Origin: Polynucleobacter sp. JS-JIR-5-A7
GTDB lineage: Bacteria; Pseudomonadota; Gammaproteobacteria; Burkholderiales; Burkholderiaceae
Reading direction: 5' to 3'
NCBI RefSeq assembly: GCF_018687935.1
Contig: NZ_CP061308.1
Coordinates: 490,048 to 554,047 of the forward strand
DNA: 64,000 bases
Shown in pieces: positions 17,311-27,102 of the stretch (positions are counted from its first letter, which is position 1; the number at the start of each line of letters is the position of its first letter). Both the position numbers and the translations under genes were made by a program. The notes under the pieces are model-generated. The model was not told where the DNA came from. It ran no database searches and worked only from the letters and a program-made list of their open reading frames with translations.

Positions 17311-18138
17311 TTAGTCGCGCAGCAGTTCGTTGATGGCAGTCTTGGCTCTGGTTTGTGCATCCACTTTTTTCACAATGATTGCGGCATACAAACTGTACTT
17401 ACCGCAAGCAGAAGGCAATGAGCCTGGAACTACTACTGAGCCAGCAGGAACACGACCGTAATGCACTTCACCAGTTTCACGATCATAAATTTTGGTGCTT
17501 TGACCAATGTAGACACCCATGGAGAGAACCGAATTCTCTTCAATGACGACCCCTTCAACTACTTCAGAGCGGGCGCCAATAAAGCAGTTATCTTCAATAA
17601 TCACTGGGCCGGCTTGAATTGGCTCTAAAACACCGCCAATGCCAACGCCACCAGAAAGGTGAACGTTTTTACCAATTTGAGCGCAAGAACCAACGGTTGC
17701 CCAAGTGTCGACCATAGTGCCTTCACCAACATAAGCACCAATATTGACGTAAGAAGGCATCAAAACAGCATTTTTGCCAATAAAAGAGCCTCGCCGAGCC
17801 ATAGCAGGGGGAACCACGCGGAATCCGCCCGCTGCAAAGTCAGCAGCCGTATAGCCTTCAAATTTGCTAGGAACCTTATCGTAGAACTGGGTGTAACCAC
17901 CAGCACTCATTGGAACGTTGTCCTCTAGTCGGAAAGAAAGCAGTACGGCTTTTTTAACCCACTGATTTACTTCCCACTTGCCCACATCGCGACGCTCGGC
18001 GACTCGAATGGTGCCTGCATTGAGGCCTTCCAAGACCGCATTTACAGCGCTCCGGACGCTTCCAGGGGCGCTGTTGGGTGAGAGGTCTGCGCGGTTTTCC
18101 CAGGCTTGTTCAATGATGCTTTGTGGTGATTGGCTCAT
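17311..18138 (-). CDS. dapD: Tetrahydrodipicolinate N-succinyltransferase
   Basis: Left-handed beta-helix acyltransferase of 275 residues that succinylates tetrahydrodipicolinate in lysine/diaminopimelate synthesis. The hexapeptide region runs from about 105 to 215 (VLMPSYVNIGAYVGEGTMVDTWATVGSCAQIGKN style repeats, here abbreviated by position). It is the first gene of the dapD-dapE-prmB operon and diverges from smc across a 174-bp gap in which I see no further gene. Confidence 0.95.
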   Translation of the reverse strand: MSQSPQSIIEQAWENRADLSPNSAPGSVRSAVNAVLEGLNAGTIRVAERRDVGKWEVNQWVKKAVLLSFRLEDNVPMSAGGYTQFYDKVPSKFEGYTAADFAAGGFRVVPPAMARRGSFIGKNAVLMPSYVNIGAYVGEGTMVDTWATVGSCAQIGKNVHLSGGVGIGGVLEPIQAGPVIIEDNCFIGARSEVVEGVVIEENSVLSMGVYIGQSTKIYDRETGEVHYGRVPAGSVVVPGSLPSACGKYSLYAAIIVKKVDAQTRAKTAINELLRD

Positions 18139-18312
18139 GCTTTTCAGTTAACTATCAGATTGTTAAGGGATTTTGTCCCTGAAGGTACATCTAACATTAT
18201 ATCGATGGGGCAAAAACGCGTCTAAGTAGCCTTAAGCTTGCTATCATCTTCCCACTTTAGATGTAAATTTTTACCCCTTTTTTGAACCTCTTTTTTCCCT
18301 GCAAAGTACGCC

Positions 18313-21300
18313 GTGCAACTGAAATCTATCAAACTTTCCGGCTTTAAGTCTTTCGTTGACCCAACCCATTTTGAAATGCCTGGCCAATTAATTGGCGTTG
18401 TGGGTCCTAACGGTTGCGGAAAGTCGAACATTATCGACGCCGTGCGCTGGGTTTTGGGCGAATCTCGAGCCAGTGAGTTACGTGGCGAATCCATGCAAGA
18501 CGTTATTTTTAATGGTTCTGGCTTACGTAAACCGTCTGGTCGTGCCAGTGTGGAACTCATTTTTGACAATTCGGAAGGACGCGCTCAAGGGCAGTGGAGT
18601 GCTTTTACAGAATTGGGTATTAAACGTGTTTTGACGCGTGACGGCAATTCAAGTTACTACGTCAACAATCAAGTTGTGCGTCGTAAAGATATTCAAGATA
18701 TTTTCTTGGGTACCGGTATGGGTCCAAGAGGTTACGCCATTATTGGTCAAGGCACGATTAATCGCATCTTGGAGGCAAAACCAGAAGAGTTGCGCGTGTT
18801 CTTGGAGGAGGCAGCTGGGGTTTCTAAATACAAAGAGCGTCGTAAAGAAACTGCTTCTCGTTTAGAGGACACTGTCGAAAATTTAACCCGTGTTGAAGAC
18901 ATTTTGCGTGAGCTTGATCAACAACTCACTCGCTTAGAAAAACAAGCAACTGTTGCCGAGCGTCATGCGGAGCTCTCTGCACAAATGAAATCTCAGCAAC
19001 AGTTACTCTGGTTTGTGCGTCAGACCGAGGCTGGAAAAGAGCAAGAGCGTCATGCCAATGCTATCCGTGATACCCAAGTGAACTTGGAAGAGCAGACTGC
19101 TAAGTTGCGTCATGCTGAGTCTGAGCTGGAAACCATGCGTACTCAACAATACGCATTGCAAGATAAAGTCTCTGAGGCGCAAGGTGAGTTATATCAAACC
19201 AACTCTGATGTGAGTCAAGTTGAATCACAGATTCATTATGTGCAAGAAGCGCGCCAACGCTTACAACAACAAACTCAAGATTTGCAGGCACAATTGCAGC
19301 GCTGGACCGTGCAAGAAACTGATGCTGCTCAAGCGCAACGCACTGCTGAGCATGAACTAAATGAAGCTTCAGAAAAAGAACAAACTCTCTTGGCAGACCT
19401 CACTGGACTACAAGGGCAGATGCCAAGTCGTGAAGAGGCTTATCAAACTGCTGCACGTGATCTCAATAACTCCCGCGAAAGCTTAGCCTCCATTGAGCAA
19501 CGTCTTGCGAGTTTGGGTGAGCGTATTCGTGCCATGTCAGCTCAATCCGATGAGCTCAAAGGGCGTGAAGCCCGCTTAAGAGGTGAGCTTGATGGTATGC
19601 GTAGGCCAGATGCAGAAGCTTTGCAAATGTCGATTGATCGTCAAACTATGGCGCAGCGCAAAGTTGAAGAGTCAAAACAACGCGCAGGTGAAACGCAGCA
19701 ACGCGTACCTGCTGCAGATGAAGCACGTAATGCTGCCCAACAAAACATTCAGACAGCCAATCAAGATTTGGCTCAAACTGAGGCTAAGTTAACCGCTTTG
19801 ACCGCCTTACAGGCCAGCGTGCAAGCACAAGGCAAGATTGGTCCATGGCTTGAAAGTAAAGGGCTTAAAGAAAGCAAACGTCTCTGGCAAGAGCTCAAAG
19901 TAGAGAGCGGTTGGGAAGCCGCTTTGGAGTCGGTATTGCGTGAGCGTTTGGCTGCAGTGACTGCAAAGAGTGTGCAAGAAACTCTCGCTTTAGCCAATGA
20001 TGCGCCTCCAAGTCGTTTGGCGATTTTGCTGACAGAAGAAATTAGCCCAGCACATACATCAGCTCCAGCGGATTTCACACCTTTATTAAGTCGTGTGCAA
20101 AGTGCTGGTGCCCCAAGGCTTACCTCTGTGTTGCAAGAGTGGTTAGACAATATTTATATTGCCTCCAGTCTCGAAGATGCTTTGCATCGCCGTGAAAAAT
20201 TACCAGCTGGTGGTGCATTTGTTACTCAGCAAGGCCACTTAGTGAGTCGTGTAAGCGTGCAGTTGTACGCAGCAGATTCTGAGCAAGCTGGTATGTTGGC
20301 CCGTGCGCAAGAGATGGAAAGTCTTGAGAAACAGTTACGCGCTCAAAAATTGATGCAGAGCGAATTGCAAGGTGAATTAGATCAATGTGTTGCTAACTAT
20401 CAAGCGGCTCATCAAGCAGCAGAGCAGGCCCGTATCAATGCTGAGCAGGCAGTGCAAGAAGCTCATGGCTTTGAGGTAGAAAGAATGCAGTTAACTCAGG
20501 CTGAGGAACAATATAGCCAGCGCGCTGCCCAAATTCAGGATGAGTTGGGTGAGTTGCGCCTGCAAGGTGAGCAATTGGGTAATACACAAGAGCAATCTGC
20601 GGCAGAGTTAACTCAAGCAGAGGAATCTAAGCAGGGCCTCCAGGATGCTTTAGCATCTGCTCAAGAAAAATTAGAGGCGGCCACGCAAGAACGTGATCGT
20701 TTGCGTGAATCTTTACGCGCAGCAGAAATGTCTGCACAAGAGGCTGCCTTTGCAACTCGCTCACTGCAACAGCGCATTGCAGACTTACAACGTGATCAAA
20801 GTACTGCTCGCACTCAGATCATGGAGATTCAGGATAAGTTTGATCAGGCCACTCAAGAGTTAGTTTCCTTAAGTGATGAAGAGGCGCAAGAAAAATTACA
20901 GGGACTCTTGTTAGCTCGTAGTGCGCGTGAAGCAGCTTTGGCAAACGCTCGTACTGAGCAAGATGCTTTATTACATCAATTGCGTGAGGCGGATGAAGCC
21001 CGTATGCAGGTAGAGCGTAGCTTGCAGCCAATGCGTGACAAAGTGGTTGATTTGCAATTGCGTGAGCAGGCTGCCCGTTTGAACTATGAGCAATTTGCGA
21101 CTTTGTTGACCGATGCAGAAGCTGACTTAACTGCCTTGGAAGCAAACTTTAGCCCCGACTTGAAGGTTGGCGCCTTGCAGACTGAAGTCAATCGTTTAAA
21201 TACTGAGATTCAATCACTGGGTCTAGTGAATATGGCTGCGCTTGATGAGTTATCCAGCTCACGTGAGCGTAAGCAGTTCTTAGATGCGCAATCTGCTGAC

Positions 21301-21834
21301 TTGAATGAAGCAATGCAGACTCTGACTGATGCGATTGCCAAGATTGATGCAGAGACTCGTGATTTATTGCAAGGCACCTTTGATCAAGTCAATGGCCACT
21401 TTGGAAAATTATTCCCAGAACTGTTCGGCGGCGGTCATGCTGAATTGGTGATGACTGGTGAAGAGATTTTGGACGCAGGCGTTCAAGTAATGGCCCAACC
21501 TCCAGGCAAGAAAAATAGCAGCATCTACTTGCTCTCCGGTGGTGAAAAGGCTTTGACTGCGATCGCACTGGTTTTCTCACTTTTCTTGTTGAATCCAGCT
21601 CCATTCTGCTTACTCGATGAGGTTGATGCGCCATTGGATGATGCCAATACCCTGCGCTATTCTCAACTGGTCGCCAAAATGTCAGATAAAACACAGTTTT
21701 TGTTTATCTCCCACAACAAAATCACCATGGAAATTGCCCATCAGTTGATTGGTGTCACGATGCAAGAGCAGGGCGTATCACGCATTGTTGCCGTGGATAT
21801 CTCTTCAGCGGTTTCAATGGTAGAGGCTGCTTAA
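18313..21834 (+). CDS. smc: Chromosome segregation protein SMC
   Basis: Condensin ATPase that compacts and segregates the chromosome, 1,173 residues. Walker A GPNGCGKS is at 31-38 and the ABC signature LSGG at 1074-1077, with Walker B FCLLDEVDAPLD shortly after. Between them two long coiled coils (about 170-490 and 660-1000, rich in Gln/Glu/Ala) flank a hinge near 500-650. The start is GTG, giving MQLKSIKLSGFKSF. It is followed directly by zipA with no gap. Confidence 0.96.
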   Translation: MQLKSIKLSGFKSFVDPTHFEMPGQLIGVVGPNGCGKSNIIDAVRWVLGESRASELRGESMQDVIFNGSGLRKPSGRASVELIFDNSEGRAQGQWSAFTELGIKRVLTRDGNSSYYVNNQVVRRKDIQDIFLGTGMGPRGYAIIGQGTINRILEAKPEELRVFLEEAAGVSKYKERRKETASRLEDTVENLTRVEDILRELDQQLTRLEKQATVAERHAELSAQMKSQQQLLWFVRQTEAGKEQERHANAIRDTQVNLEEQTAKLRHAESELETMRTQQYALQDKVSEAQGELYQTNSDVSQVESQIHYVQEARQRLQQQTQDLQAQLQRWTVQETDAAQAQRTAEHELNEASEKEQTLLADLTGLQGQMPSREEAYQTAARDLNNSRESLASIEQRLASLGERIRAMSAQSDELKGREARLRGELDGMRRPDAEALQMSIDRQTMAQRKVEESKQRAGETQQRVPAADEARNAAQQNIQTANQDLAQTEAKLTALTALQASVQAQGKIGPWLESKGLKESKRLWQELKVESGWEAALESVLRERLAAVTAKSVQETLALANDAPPSRLAILLTEEISPAHTSAPADFTPLLSRVQSAGAPRLTSVLQEWLDNIYIASSLEDALHRREKLPAGGAFVTQQGHLVSRVSVQLYAADSEQAGMLARAQEMESLEKQLRAQKLMQSELQGELDQCVANYQAAHQAAEQARINAEQAVQEAHGFEVERMQLTQAEEQYSQRAAQIQDELGELRLQGEQLGNTQEQSAAELTQAEESKQGLQDALASAQEKLEAATQERDRLRESLRAAEMSAQEAAFATRSLQQRIADLQRDQSTARTQIMEIQDKFDQATQELVSLSDEEAQEKLQGLLLARSAREAALANARTEQDALLHQLREADEARMQVERSLQPMRDKVVDLQLREQAARLNYEQFATLLTDAEADLTALEANFSPDLKVGALQTEVNRLNTEIQSLGLVNMAALDELSSSRERKQFLDAQSADLNEAMQTLTDAIAKIDAETRDLLQGTFDQVNGHFGKLFPELFGGGHAELVMTGEEILDAGVQVMAQPPGKKNSSIYLLSGGEKALTAIALVFSLFLLNPAPFCLLDEVDAPLDDANTLRYSQLVAKMSDKTQFLFISHNKITMEIAHQLIGVTMQEQGVSRIVAVDISSAVSMVEAA

Positions 21835-22899
21835 GTGTACGTAGAACAAATCATGACAATGTTGGGCTTGTCTGATTTGCAGTTTGCCTTAGCAGTTATT
21901 GGCCTACTGATTTTGATATTGGTAGCCATCCTCAACCTTAAATACTCCCGGGCACGTCGTAAAGCAAGAGAGCAGAGTGAATATGCTCTTGATGATCGCT
22001 TTGCACGCGAGCCTAGCTTTGTTCAGGGCTTTGCAGATGCTGACTCAAGTGAGCGTAATGAACCTAGTTTTGCTAGCGCGCTTTTAGCAACGACTTCTAC
22101 TCCTGAGAAGTTTGCCATCGATCCTCGTATTGACTGCGTCATTACACTACGCTTTGATGAAGGTATCAGCGGGGCAGAGATTCTTGAAGAAATTAATACA
22201 TGGACAGACTTACAAGCGCAATCTGCTGCAAAGTGGATGTGCGAAGGTTTGAATGTTGATCAGGAGTGGGAAGAGTTAAACCCGAAATCTTCATACTCTG
22301 AACTCCAATTAGCTATTCAATTAGCAAGTCGCCGTGGTGCCATTGGCGTCTTGGAATTATCTGATTTCTGTTCTCGCGCTCAAGCGCTCGCTGATACCTT
22401 GGGTTCCCAAATCGATATGCCTAGCGTCAATACCATGCTAGAGAGCGCTAAAGAGTTGGATGTGATGGCGGCAGATAGTGATATTCAACTTAGTATCAAC
22501 GTGCTCTTTGATGAAGCTTGCCCTTGGGGTAATTTTGATGCGCTGATGCGTCAACGTGGTTTCAAGTTAGCGCGCAATGGCCGTGAATATGAGTTTTACA
22601 GTAATGGCGCATTGATCTTTACTAGCGCAGGCTTAGACCCAAACAAGTCGGTAATGCAATTGACCTTACTCTTAGAAGTTCCTCTGGTTGCGCAAGAAGA
22701 GCGCGCCTTTGAAAGAATGTTGGCTGAGGGTGTGGAGATTGCGCAATCTGCTCATGGCCGTTTAGTAGATGACAATGGTATTAATTTGAGCGAAGCAGCT
22801 GTGATCAGTATTCGTCAGCATCTTGATGGCCTTTTTGCCAATCTTGAGAAATCTGGCATCCCTGCTGGATCTTCCACAGCTAGCAGACTCTTTAGCTAG
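21835..22899 (+). CDS. zipA: Cell division protein ZipA-like
   Basis: A 354-residue protein from a GTG start immediately after the smc stop. One N-terminal membrane anchor lies at about residues 17-40 (FALAVIGLLILILVAILNL), then a basic and linker segment. The C-terminal domain (about 200-335) contains the FtsZ-tail-binding fold of ZipA (LFDEACPWGNFDALMRQRGFKLA region). ZipA anchors the FtsZ ring to the membrane. The smc-zipA-ligA order is common in betaproteobacteria and supports the call, although the linker is poorly conserved. Confidence 0.82.
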   Translation: MYVEQIMTMLGLSDLQFALAVIGLLILILVAILNLKYSRARRKAREQSEYALDDRFAREPSFVQGFADADSSERNEPSFASALLATTSTPEKFAIDPRIDCVITLRFDEGISGAEILEEINTWTDLQAQSAAKWMCEGLNVDQEWEELNPKSSYSELQLAIQLASRRGAIGVLELSDFCSRAQALADTLGSQIDMPSVNTMLESAKELDVMAADSDIQLSINVLFDEACPWGNFDALMRQRGFKLARNGREYEFYSNGALIFTSAGLDPNKSVMQLTLLLEVPLVAQEERAFERMLAEGVEIAQSAHGRLVDDNGINLSEAAVISIRQHLDGLFANLEKSGIPAGSSTASRLFS

Positions 22900-22908
22900 G
22901 ACATCACC

Positions 22909-24924
22909 TTGTCGTCGAATAGTCCGATAAATACAGCGGAGCGTTACGCATTCTTACAGGCTGAGCTTGCCCGCCTAGAGCATGCTTACTATGTTCTAGA
23001 TAATCCACTATTACCTGATATTGAATATGACCGCCTCTATCGAGAGTTATTGGACATTGAAGCGGCTCATCCAGAGTGGATTACACCAGAGTCCTTATCT
23101 CAACGGGTCGGTGGCACTGCCTTAAAAGAGTTTGACTCAGTGACTCATGAAGTACCTATGCTCTCGCTCAATAATGCATTTGAAGAAGCTGAGCTAAGCG
23201 CTTTTGATCGTCGTTGTCGTGAAGGCTTGCACGCGGATCATGTTACTTATGCGGGCGAGTTAAAGTTTGATGGTCTAGCCATTTCTCTGCGTTATGAAAA
23301 TGGCTCTCTAGTCAGAGCCGCTACTCGTGGTGATGGAGCCAGTGGTGAAGACGTTACTGCGAACATCAAAACAATTCGTGCCATCCCTCTGAAATTAACG
23401 GGTAAAAGTATTCCACGAGTTTTAGAGGTTCGTGGTGAAGTCTTTATGTACCTTCAAGACTTTCAAAAAATGAATCAACAGGCAGCTGCTAGTGGCGAAA
23501 AAGAATTTGCCAACCCTCGCAATGCTGCTGCGGGAAGCTTACGTCAATTAGATTCAAAGATCACTGCAAAAAGACCGCTTTCTTTCTTTGCCTATGGGCT
23601 GGGTGCTTTAGAGCCGCAGTCTTGGCTACCAAAAACTCATGAAGAATTACTCAACGCTTATATAAAACTTGGGTTGCCAGTGTGCTCAGAGCGCAGGATT
23701 CTTCATTCAGTTGCGGAGATCTTGGCTTTCTACAATGAGATTGGTGCCAAACGTGATGCATTGCCCTATGACATCGACGGTGTTGTCTATAAAGTCAATT
23801 CATTTGCAGAGCAGACAAAACTTGGCTTTGTATCTAGAGCTCCACGATTTGCATTAGCCCATAAGTATCCAGCGCAAGAGGCGCTGACTACTGTATTGGG
23901 AATCGATGTGCAAGTAGGTCGTACTGGTGCGATTACTCCCGTTGCACGACTGGCTCCAGTCGAGGTGGGGGGTGTTACTGTTACCAATGCTACCTTGCAT
24001 AACGAAGATGAAGTCAAGCGCAAGGATGTGCGTATTGGGGATACCGTTTCGGTACGAAGAGCAGGTGATGTGATTCCCGAAGTAGTTTCGGTGATCAAAG
24101 ATCGCCGCCCTGCAGATACGAAAGAATTTGTGATGCCAGTCAATTGCCCAGTATGTGATTCCCATATTGAGCGTTTAGCCGATGAAGCAGTGGCACGCTG
24201 TAGTGGCGGCTTATTTTGTGGTGCGCAGCGTAAGCAAGCTTTAATTCACTTTGCCCACAGAAGGGCTCTCGATATTGAAGGTTTGGGTGAAAAGATTGTT
24301 GATCAATTAGTGGATCAAAATCTCGTGAGAACGCCGGCTGATCTTTATCGCCTCGGTTTCACCGCTTTAGCGAATCTAGAGCGGATGGGTGATAAGTCAG
24401 CGGATAACCTCATTCAGGCGATTAATCAATCTAGAAATACCACCTTAGCTAGATTTATCTTCGCCCTCGGTATTCGTCATGTTGGCGAGACCACCGCAAA
24501 GGACTTGGCCAATCATTATCAATCGATGCATGCACTCATGGATGCCAGTATCGAGGATTTGTTGACTGTTAAAGATGTGGGTCCTGTGGTTGCAGACTCA
24601 ATCACCAGCTTTATGCAAGAAGCACATAACCGAGAGGTCATTGAGCAACTCCTGGCTTCAGGAATGCAGCTTTCTGTCGAGGAAAAAATCATCAGCGCAG
24701 CTGTAGCGGGTAAAACATTTGTCCTTACTGGCACCTTCCCAACAATGACCCGCGATGAAGCTAAGGAACTCCTGGAAAAAGCGGGTGCTAAAGTCGCTGG
24801 CTCAGTTTCTAAAAAAACTGACTATGTCGTTGCTGGAGAGGATGCAGGCAGCAAGCTTACTAAGGCAGAAGAGTTGGGTGTACCAGTGATTGATGAGTCA
24901 GCAATGTTGCAGTTATTAAAGTAG
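22909..24924 (+). CDS. ligA: NAD-dependent DNA ligase LigA
   Basis: Seals nicks in DNA using NAD. The 671 residues contain the adenylation motif with nucleophile K119 (ELKFDGLA), the four-cysteine zinc finger beginning CPVCDSH near 410, helix-hairpin-helix repeats and a C-terminal BRCT domain (about 595-671). The start is a TTG at 22909 with an AGGA upstream. It ends 12 bp before the aldolase gene. Confidence 0.96.
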   Translation: MSSNSPINTAERYAFLQAELARLEHAYYVLDNPLLPDIEYDRLYRELLDIEAAHPEWITPESLSQRVGGTALKEFDSVTHEVPMLSLNNAFEEAELSAFDRRCREGLHADHVTYAGELKFDGLAISLRYENGSLVRAATRGDGASGEDVTANIKTIRAIPLKLTGKSIPRVLEVRGEVFMYLQDFQKMNQQAAASGEKEFANPRNAAAGSLRQLDSKITAKRPLSFFAYGLGALEPQSWLPKTHEELLNAYIKLGLPVCSERRILHSVAEILAFYNEIGAKRDALPYDIDGVVYKVNSFAEQTKLGFVSRAPRFALAHKYPAQEALTTVLGIDVQVGRTGAITPVARLAPVEVGGVTVTNATLHNEDEVKRKDVRIGDTVSVRRAGDVIPEVVSVIKDRRPADTKEFVMPVNCPVCDSHIERLADEAVARCSGGLFCGAQRKQALIHFAHRRALDIEGLGEKIVDQLVDQNLVRTPADLYRLGFTALANLERMGDKSADNLIQAINQSRNTTLARFIFALGIRHVGETTAKDLANHYQSMHALMDASIEDLLTVKDVGPVVADSITSFMQEAHNREVIEQLLASGMQLSVEEKIISAAVAGKTFVLTGTFPTMTRDEAKELLEKAGAKVAGSVSKKTDYVVAGEDAGSKLTKAEELGVPVIDESAMLQLLK

Positions 24925-24936
24925 TTCTATTCTCAA

Positions 24937-25701
24937 ATGAATTCTCTGCATTCTAAATTTCATATCAACTCCGGGGATTGGGCTAGCTTAGAGCCAATCT
25001 CTGACCAAGAAAAACAAGTTCGCATTGATTTAGCGACAGCTTATCAATTGGCCTATTTAAAAAATTGGGATGATGGAATCTATACCCATATTTCAGCTTC
25101 AGTGCCTGATGAAGATGGTGCTTATTTACTTAATCGATTTGGATTGCGCTTTAATGAAGTGACCCCTCAAAATTTAGTAAAGGTAAACCTGCAGTGCCAG
25201 GTATTGATAGGAGAAGGCCCTGTTAATCAGACAGGGTTTGCGATTCATGGTGCAGTACATGCTGCGCGCCCTGATGCAAAGTGTGTATTACATCTTCACG
25301 TAGATTCAGTAATTGCCATATCGGCTCAAGCAAAAGGACTCTTACCAATTTCGCAGCACGCTTTACGTTTTTATCGTGATGTGGCGTACCATGACTATCA
25401 GGGATTGGCATTGTCTGCCAGGGAGCAGACTACTCTAGTAAAAAATTTGGCTGATAAGAAAGCAATCCTTTTGCATAACCACGGCAGCATTGTTTGTGGA
25501 GCTTCCATACAGCAAGCATTTTATTTAATGGATGTTCTGGATAAGGCCTGCAAAATTCAGGCGCTATCTAGGTCTGATCAGGATTTTATTTGTCCACCTG
25601 CTGAAATCTGCGAATTAACTTATAGACAGCTATGTAGCGATGGGGATGATGAGGGTCGGCTAGAATGGCCTGCATATCAAAGAGCTTTGATGGATAGCTA
25701 A
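24937..25701 (+). CDS. Class II aldolase/adducin family protein
   Basis: A 254-residue zinc enzyme of the class II aldolase/adducin fold. The metal-binding histidines are in VLHLHVDS and in ILLHNHGSIVCG. The N-terminus LATAYQLAYLKNWDDGIYTHISAS matches the usual LA.AYRL.A..GW.DGIYTHISARVP pattern of the branch often found near sugar-acid and glyoxylate genes. Substrate unknown. It precedes a tautomerase by 12 bp and sits 3 kb from gcl, which suggests small hydroxy-acid or sugar-acid metabolism (inference). Confidence 0.82.
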   Translation: MNSLHSKFHINSGDWASLEPISDQEKQVRIDLATAYQLAYLKNWDDGIYTHISASVPDEDGAYLLNRFGLRFNEVTPQNLVKVNLQCQVLIGEGPVNQTGFAIHGAVHAARPDAKCVLHLHVDSVIAISAQAKGLLPISQHALRFYRDVAYHDYQGLALSAREQTTLVKNLADKKAILLHNHGSIVCGASIQQAFYLMDVLDKACKIQALSRSDQDFICPPAEICELTYRQLCSDGDDEGRLEWPAYQRALMDS

Positions 25702-25713
25702 AAGGAGAAAACA

Positions 25714-25899
25714 ATGCCATTAATTCAAGTGCAATTATTCGAAGGTCGTAGTGATGATGTAAAGCGGGAATATGCAAAAGCCATCACAGAGGCTGCTGTA
25801 AAAATTATGGGTTGCACTGCAGCATCAGTCGATGTGATTTATCAGGATGTAAAAAAATCTGATTGGGCAACAGCAGGAAAACTGTGGAGTGATTCCTAG
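25714..25899 (+). CDS. 4-oxalocrotonate tautomerase family protein
   Basis: A 61-residue tautomerase. It begins MPLIQVQLFEGRS, so removal of Met exposes the catalytic Pro1; the Arg of the EGRSDD loop and the late Trp (KKSDWATAGKLW) match active-site positions of the family. An AGGAG ribosome site lies upstream. It likely acts on an enol or keto acid, perhaps together with the preceding aldolase-like enzyme. The true substrate cannot be told from sequence. Confidence 0.88.
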   Translation: MPLIQVQLFEGRSDDVKREYAKAITEAAVKIMGCTAASVDVIYQDVKKSDWATAGKLWSDS

Positions 25900-25912
25900 C
25901 TATTAAATAGTC

Positions 25913-25933
25913 GATATTCCTTCCGGGAATATC
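25913..25933. promoter_or_regulatory. Inverted repeat upstream of the reductase gene, putative LysR-type operator
   Basis: GATATTCC-TTCCG-GGAATATC is a perfect 8-bp inverted repeat. Its core ATTCC-N5-GGAAT, which includes a T-N11-A box, is the same as that in the lysR-gcl gap at 28066-28080. No T-run follows, so it is a poor terminator and a better operator candidate. Confidence 0.55.
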
Positions 25934-26017
25934 TCATATAGCATCTCTTGTATTCACAAGCGAACATAGTTTGCGCAAGATATTTCAAATCATATTTTTA
26001 GATTCTGAGGAGGCTGT

Positions 26018-27040
26018 ATGAAAATCTGCGTCATTGGAGGTGGTGGAGCAATTGGTGGTTACTTGGCTGCTAAATTAGCCAGGGCTGGTAATCAAGTAAC
26101 CGTAGTTGCGCGGGGCGCTACCCTGGCAACAATCCAAAAAAATGGTCTAACACTCTATATGGAAAGCGAGCCTCGTCCTATTGTTGCTCAGGTTAGGGCA
26201 GTGGAAAAAATTAGTGATGTCGGCATACCTGATGTCATCATGTTGGCTGTAAAGGCGCATCAAATTGAGCCAATCATTGATGATTTGGCAAGCATTGTTG
26301 GCCCTGAGACCACATTGATCCCAATGCAAAACGGCATTCCATGGTGGTACTTCCAAAATCTACCAGGCCCATTTGAAAACTTCCCGGTAGAGACGGTCGA
26401 TGCTGGTGGGCAGATTATGAAAAAGATTAATCCACGAAATGTGATTGGTTGTGTTGTCTATCCAGCCACCTATGCAGAGTCTCCTGGCGTAATCCGTCAT
26501 GTAGAGGGCAATCGTTTTCCGCTTGGTGAGCTTGATGGATCTCAATCCGAGCGCATCCAAAAAATTTCTCAGATGATGTCAGACGCTGGATTTAAGTCGC
26601 CTATCTTAGAAGATATTCGCTCAGAGATTTGGTTAAAGCTCTGGGGTAATATGACTTTCAATCCTATCAGTGCGCTCACTCATGAGCATCTTGAGGGCAT
26701 CTGTAGAAATCCTCTGACTAAGGATTTGGCGCGCAATATGATGCTCGAGGCACAAACCATTGCTGAGAAGTTAGGAGTTATATTCCGGGTGGATGTTGAA
26801 AGACGTATTTCTGGAGCAGAAAAAGTTGGCAAACACAAAACCTCAATGCTTCAGGATCTCGAAGCTGGCAATAACTTAGAGATCGATGCACTCCTTGGTT
26901 CTGTGATTGAGCTTGGGCGCATTACCAATACTCTGACACCTTGTTTAAGCACTGTATTTGCTTTAACTAAACTTTTAAACACTAAGGTTCAAGCCTCACA
27001 AGGCAGGTTGGCTCTGCCAGAGCTTGTACTTGAACATTAG
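26018..27040 (+). CDS. Ketopantoate reductase-like NADP-dependent oxidoreductase (PanE/ApbA family)
   Basis: A 340-residue dehydrogenase with an N-terminal Rossmann motif (CVIGGGGAIGGYLA, residues 4-17) and the PanE-type C-terminal helical domain. Active-site features are present: the Lys of EIWLKLWGN, the NPISALT loop and KTSMLQDLEAGNNLEIDA. It is longer than typical PanE and lies among sugar-acid genes, so it may reduce another 2-keto acid rather than ketopantoate. A strong GAGGAGG ribosome site precedes the ATG. An inverted repeat 85 bp upstream suggests LysR control. A terminator follows at 27074. Confidence 0.85.
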   Translation: MKICVIGGGGAIGGYLAAKLARAGNQVTVVARGATLATIQKNGLTLYMESEPRPIVAQVRAVEKISDVGIPDVIMLAVKAHQIEPIIDDLASIVGPETTLIPMQNGIPWWYFQNLPGPFENFPVETVDAGGQIMKKINPRNVIGCVVYPATYAESPGVIRHVEGNRFPLGELDGSQSERIQKISQMMSDAGFKSPILEDIRSEIWLKLWGNMTFNPISALTHEHLEGICRNPLTKDLARNMMLEAQTIAEKLGVIFRVDVERRISGAEKVGKHKTSMLQDLEAGNNLEIDALLGSVIELGRITNTLTPCLSTVFALTKLLNTKVQASQGRLALPELVLEH

Positions 27041-27073
27041 CCTTACCAAAGTCCTGCAGTATGTTGTAGTTTG

Positions 27074-27102
27074 ATCCCATCCTGATGATGGGATTTTTTT
27101 TA
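27074..27102 (+). terminator. Rho-independent terminator after the reductase gene
   Basis: ATCCCATC-CTGAT-GATGGGAT is a perfect 8-bp stem followed by eight T. The T-run overlaps the last codon of the converging lysR gene. Confidence 0.9.

Noticed and set aside
20261..21200. Gln/Ala/Glu-rich stretch in smc considered as low-complexity insertion
   Set aside because: It is the normal coiled coil of SMC; length and both ATPase ends are as expected.
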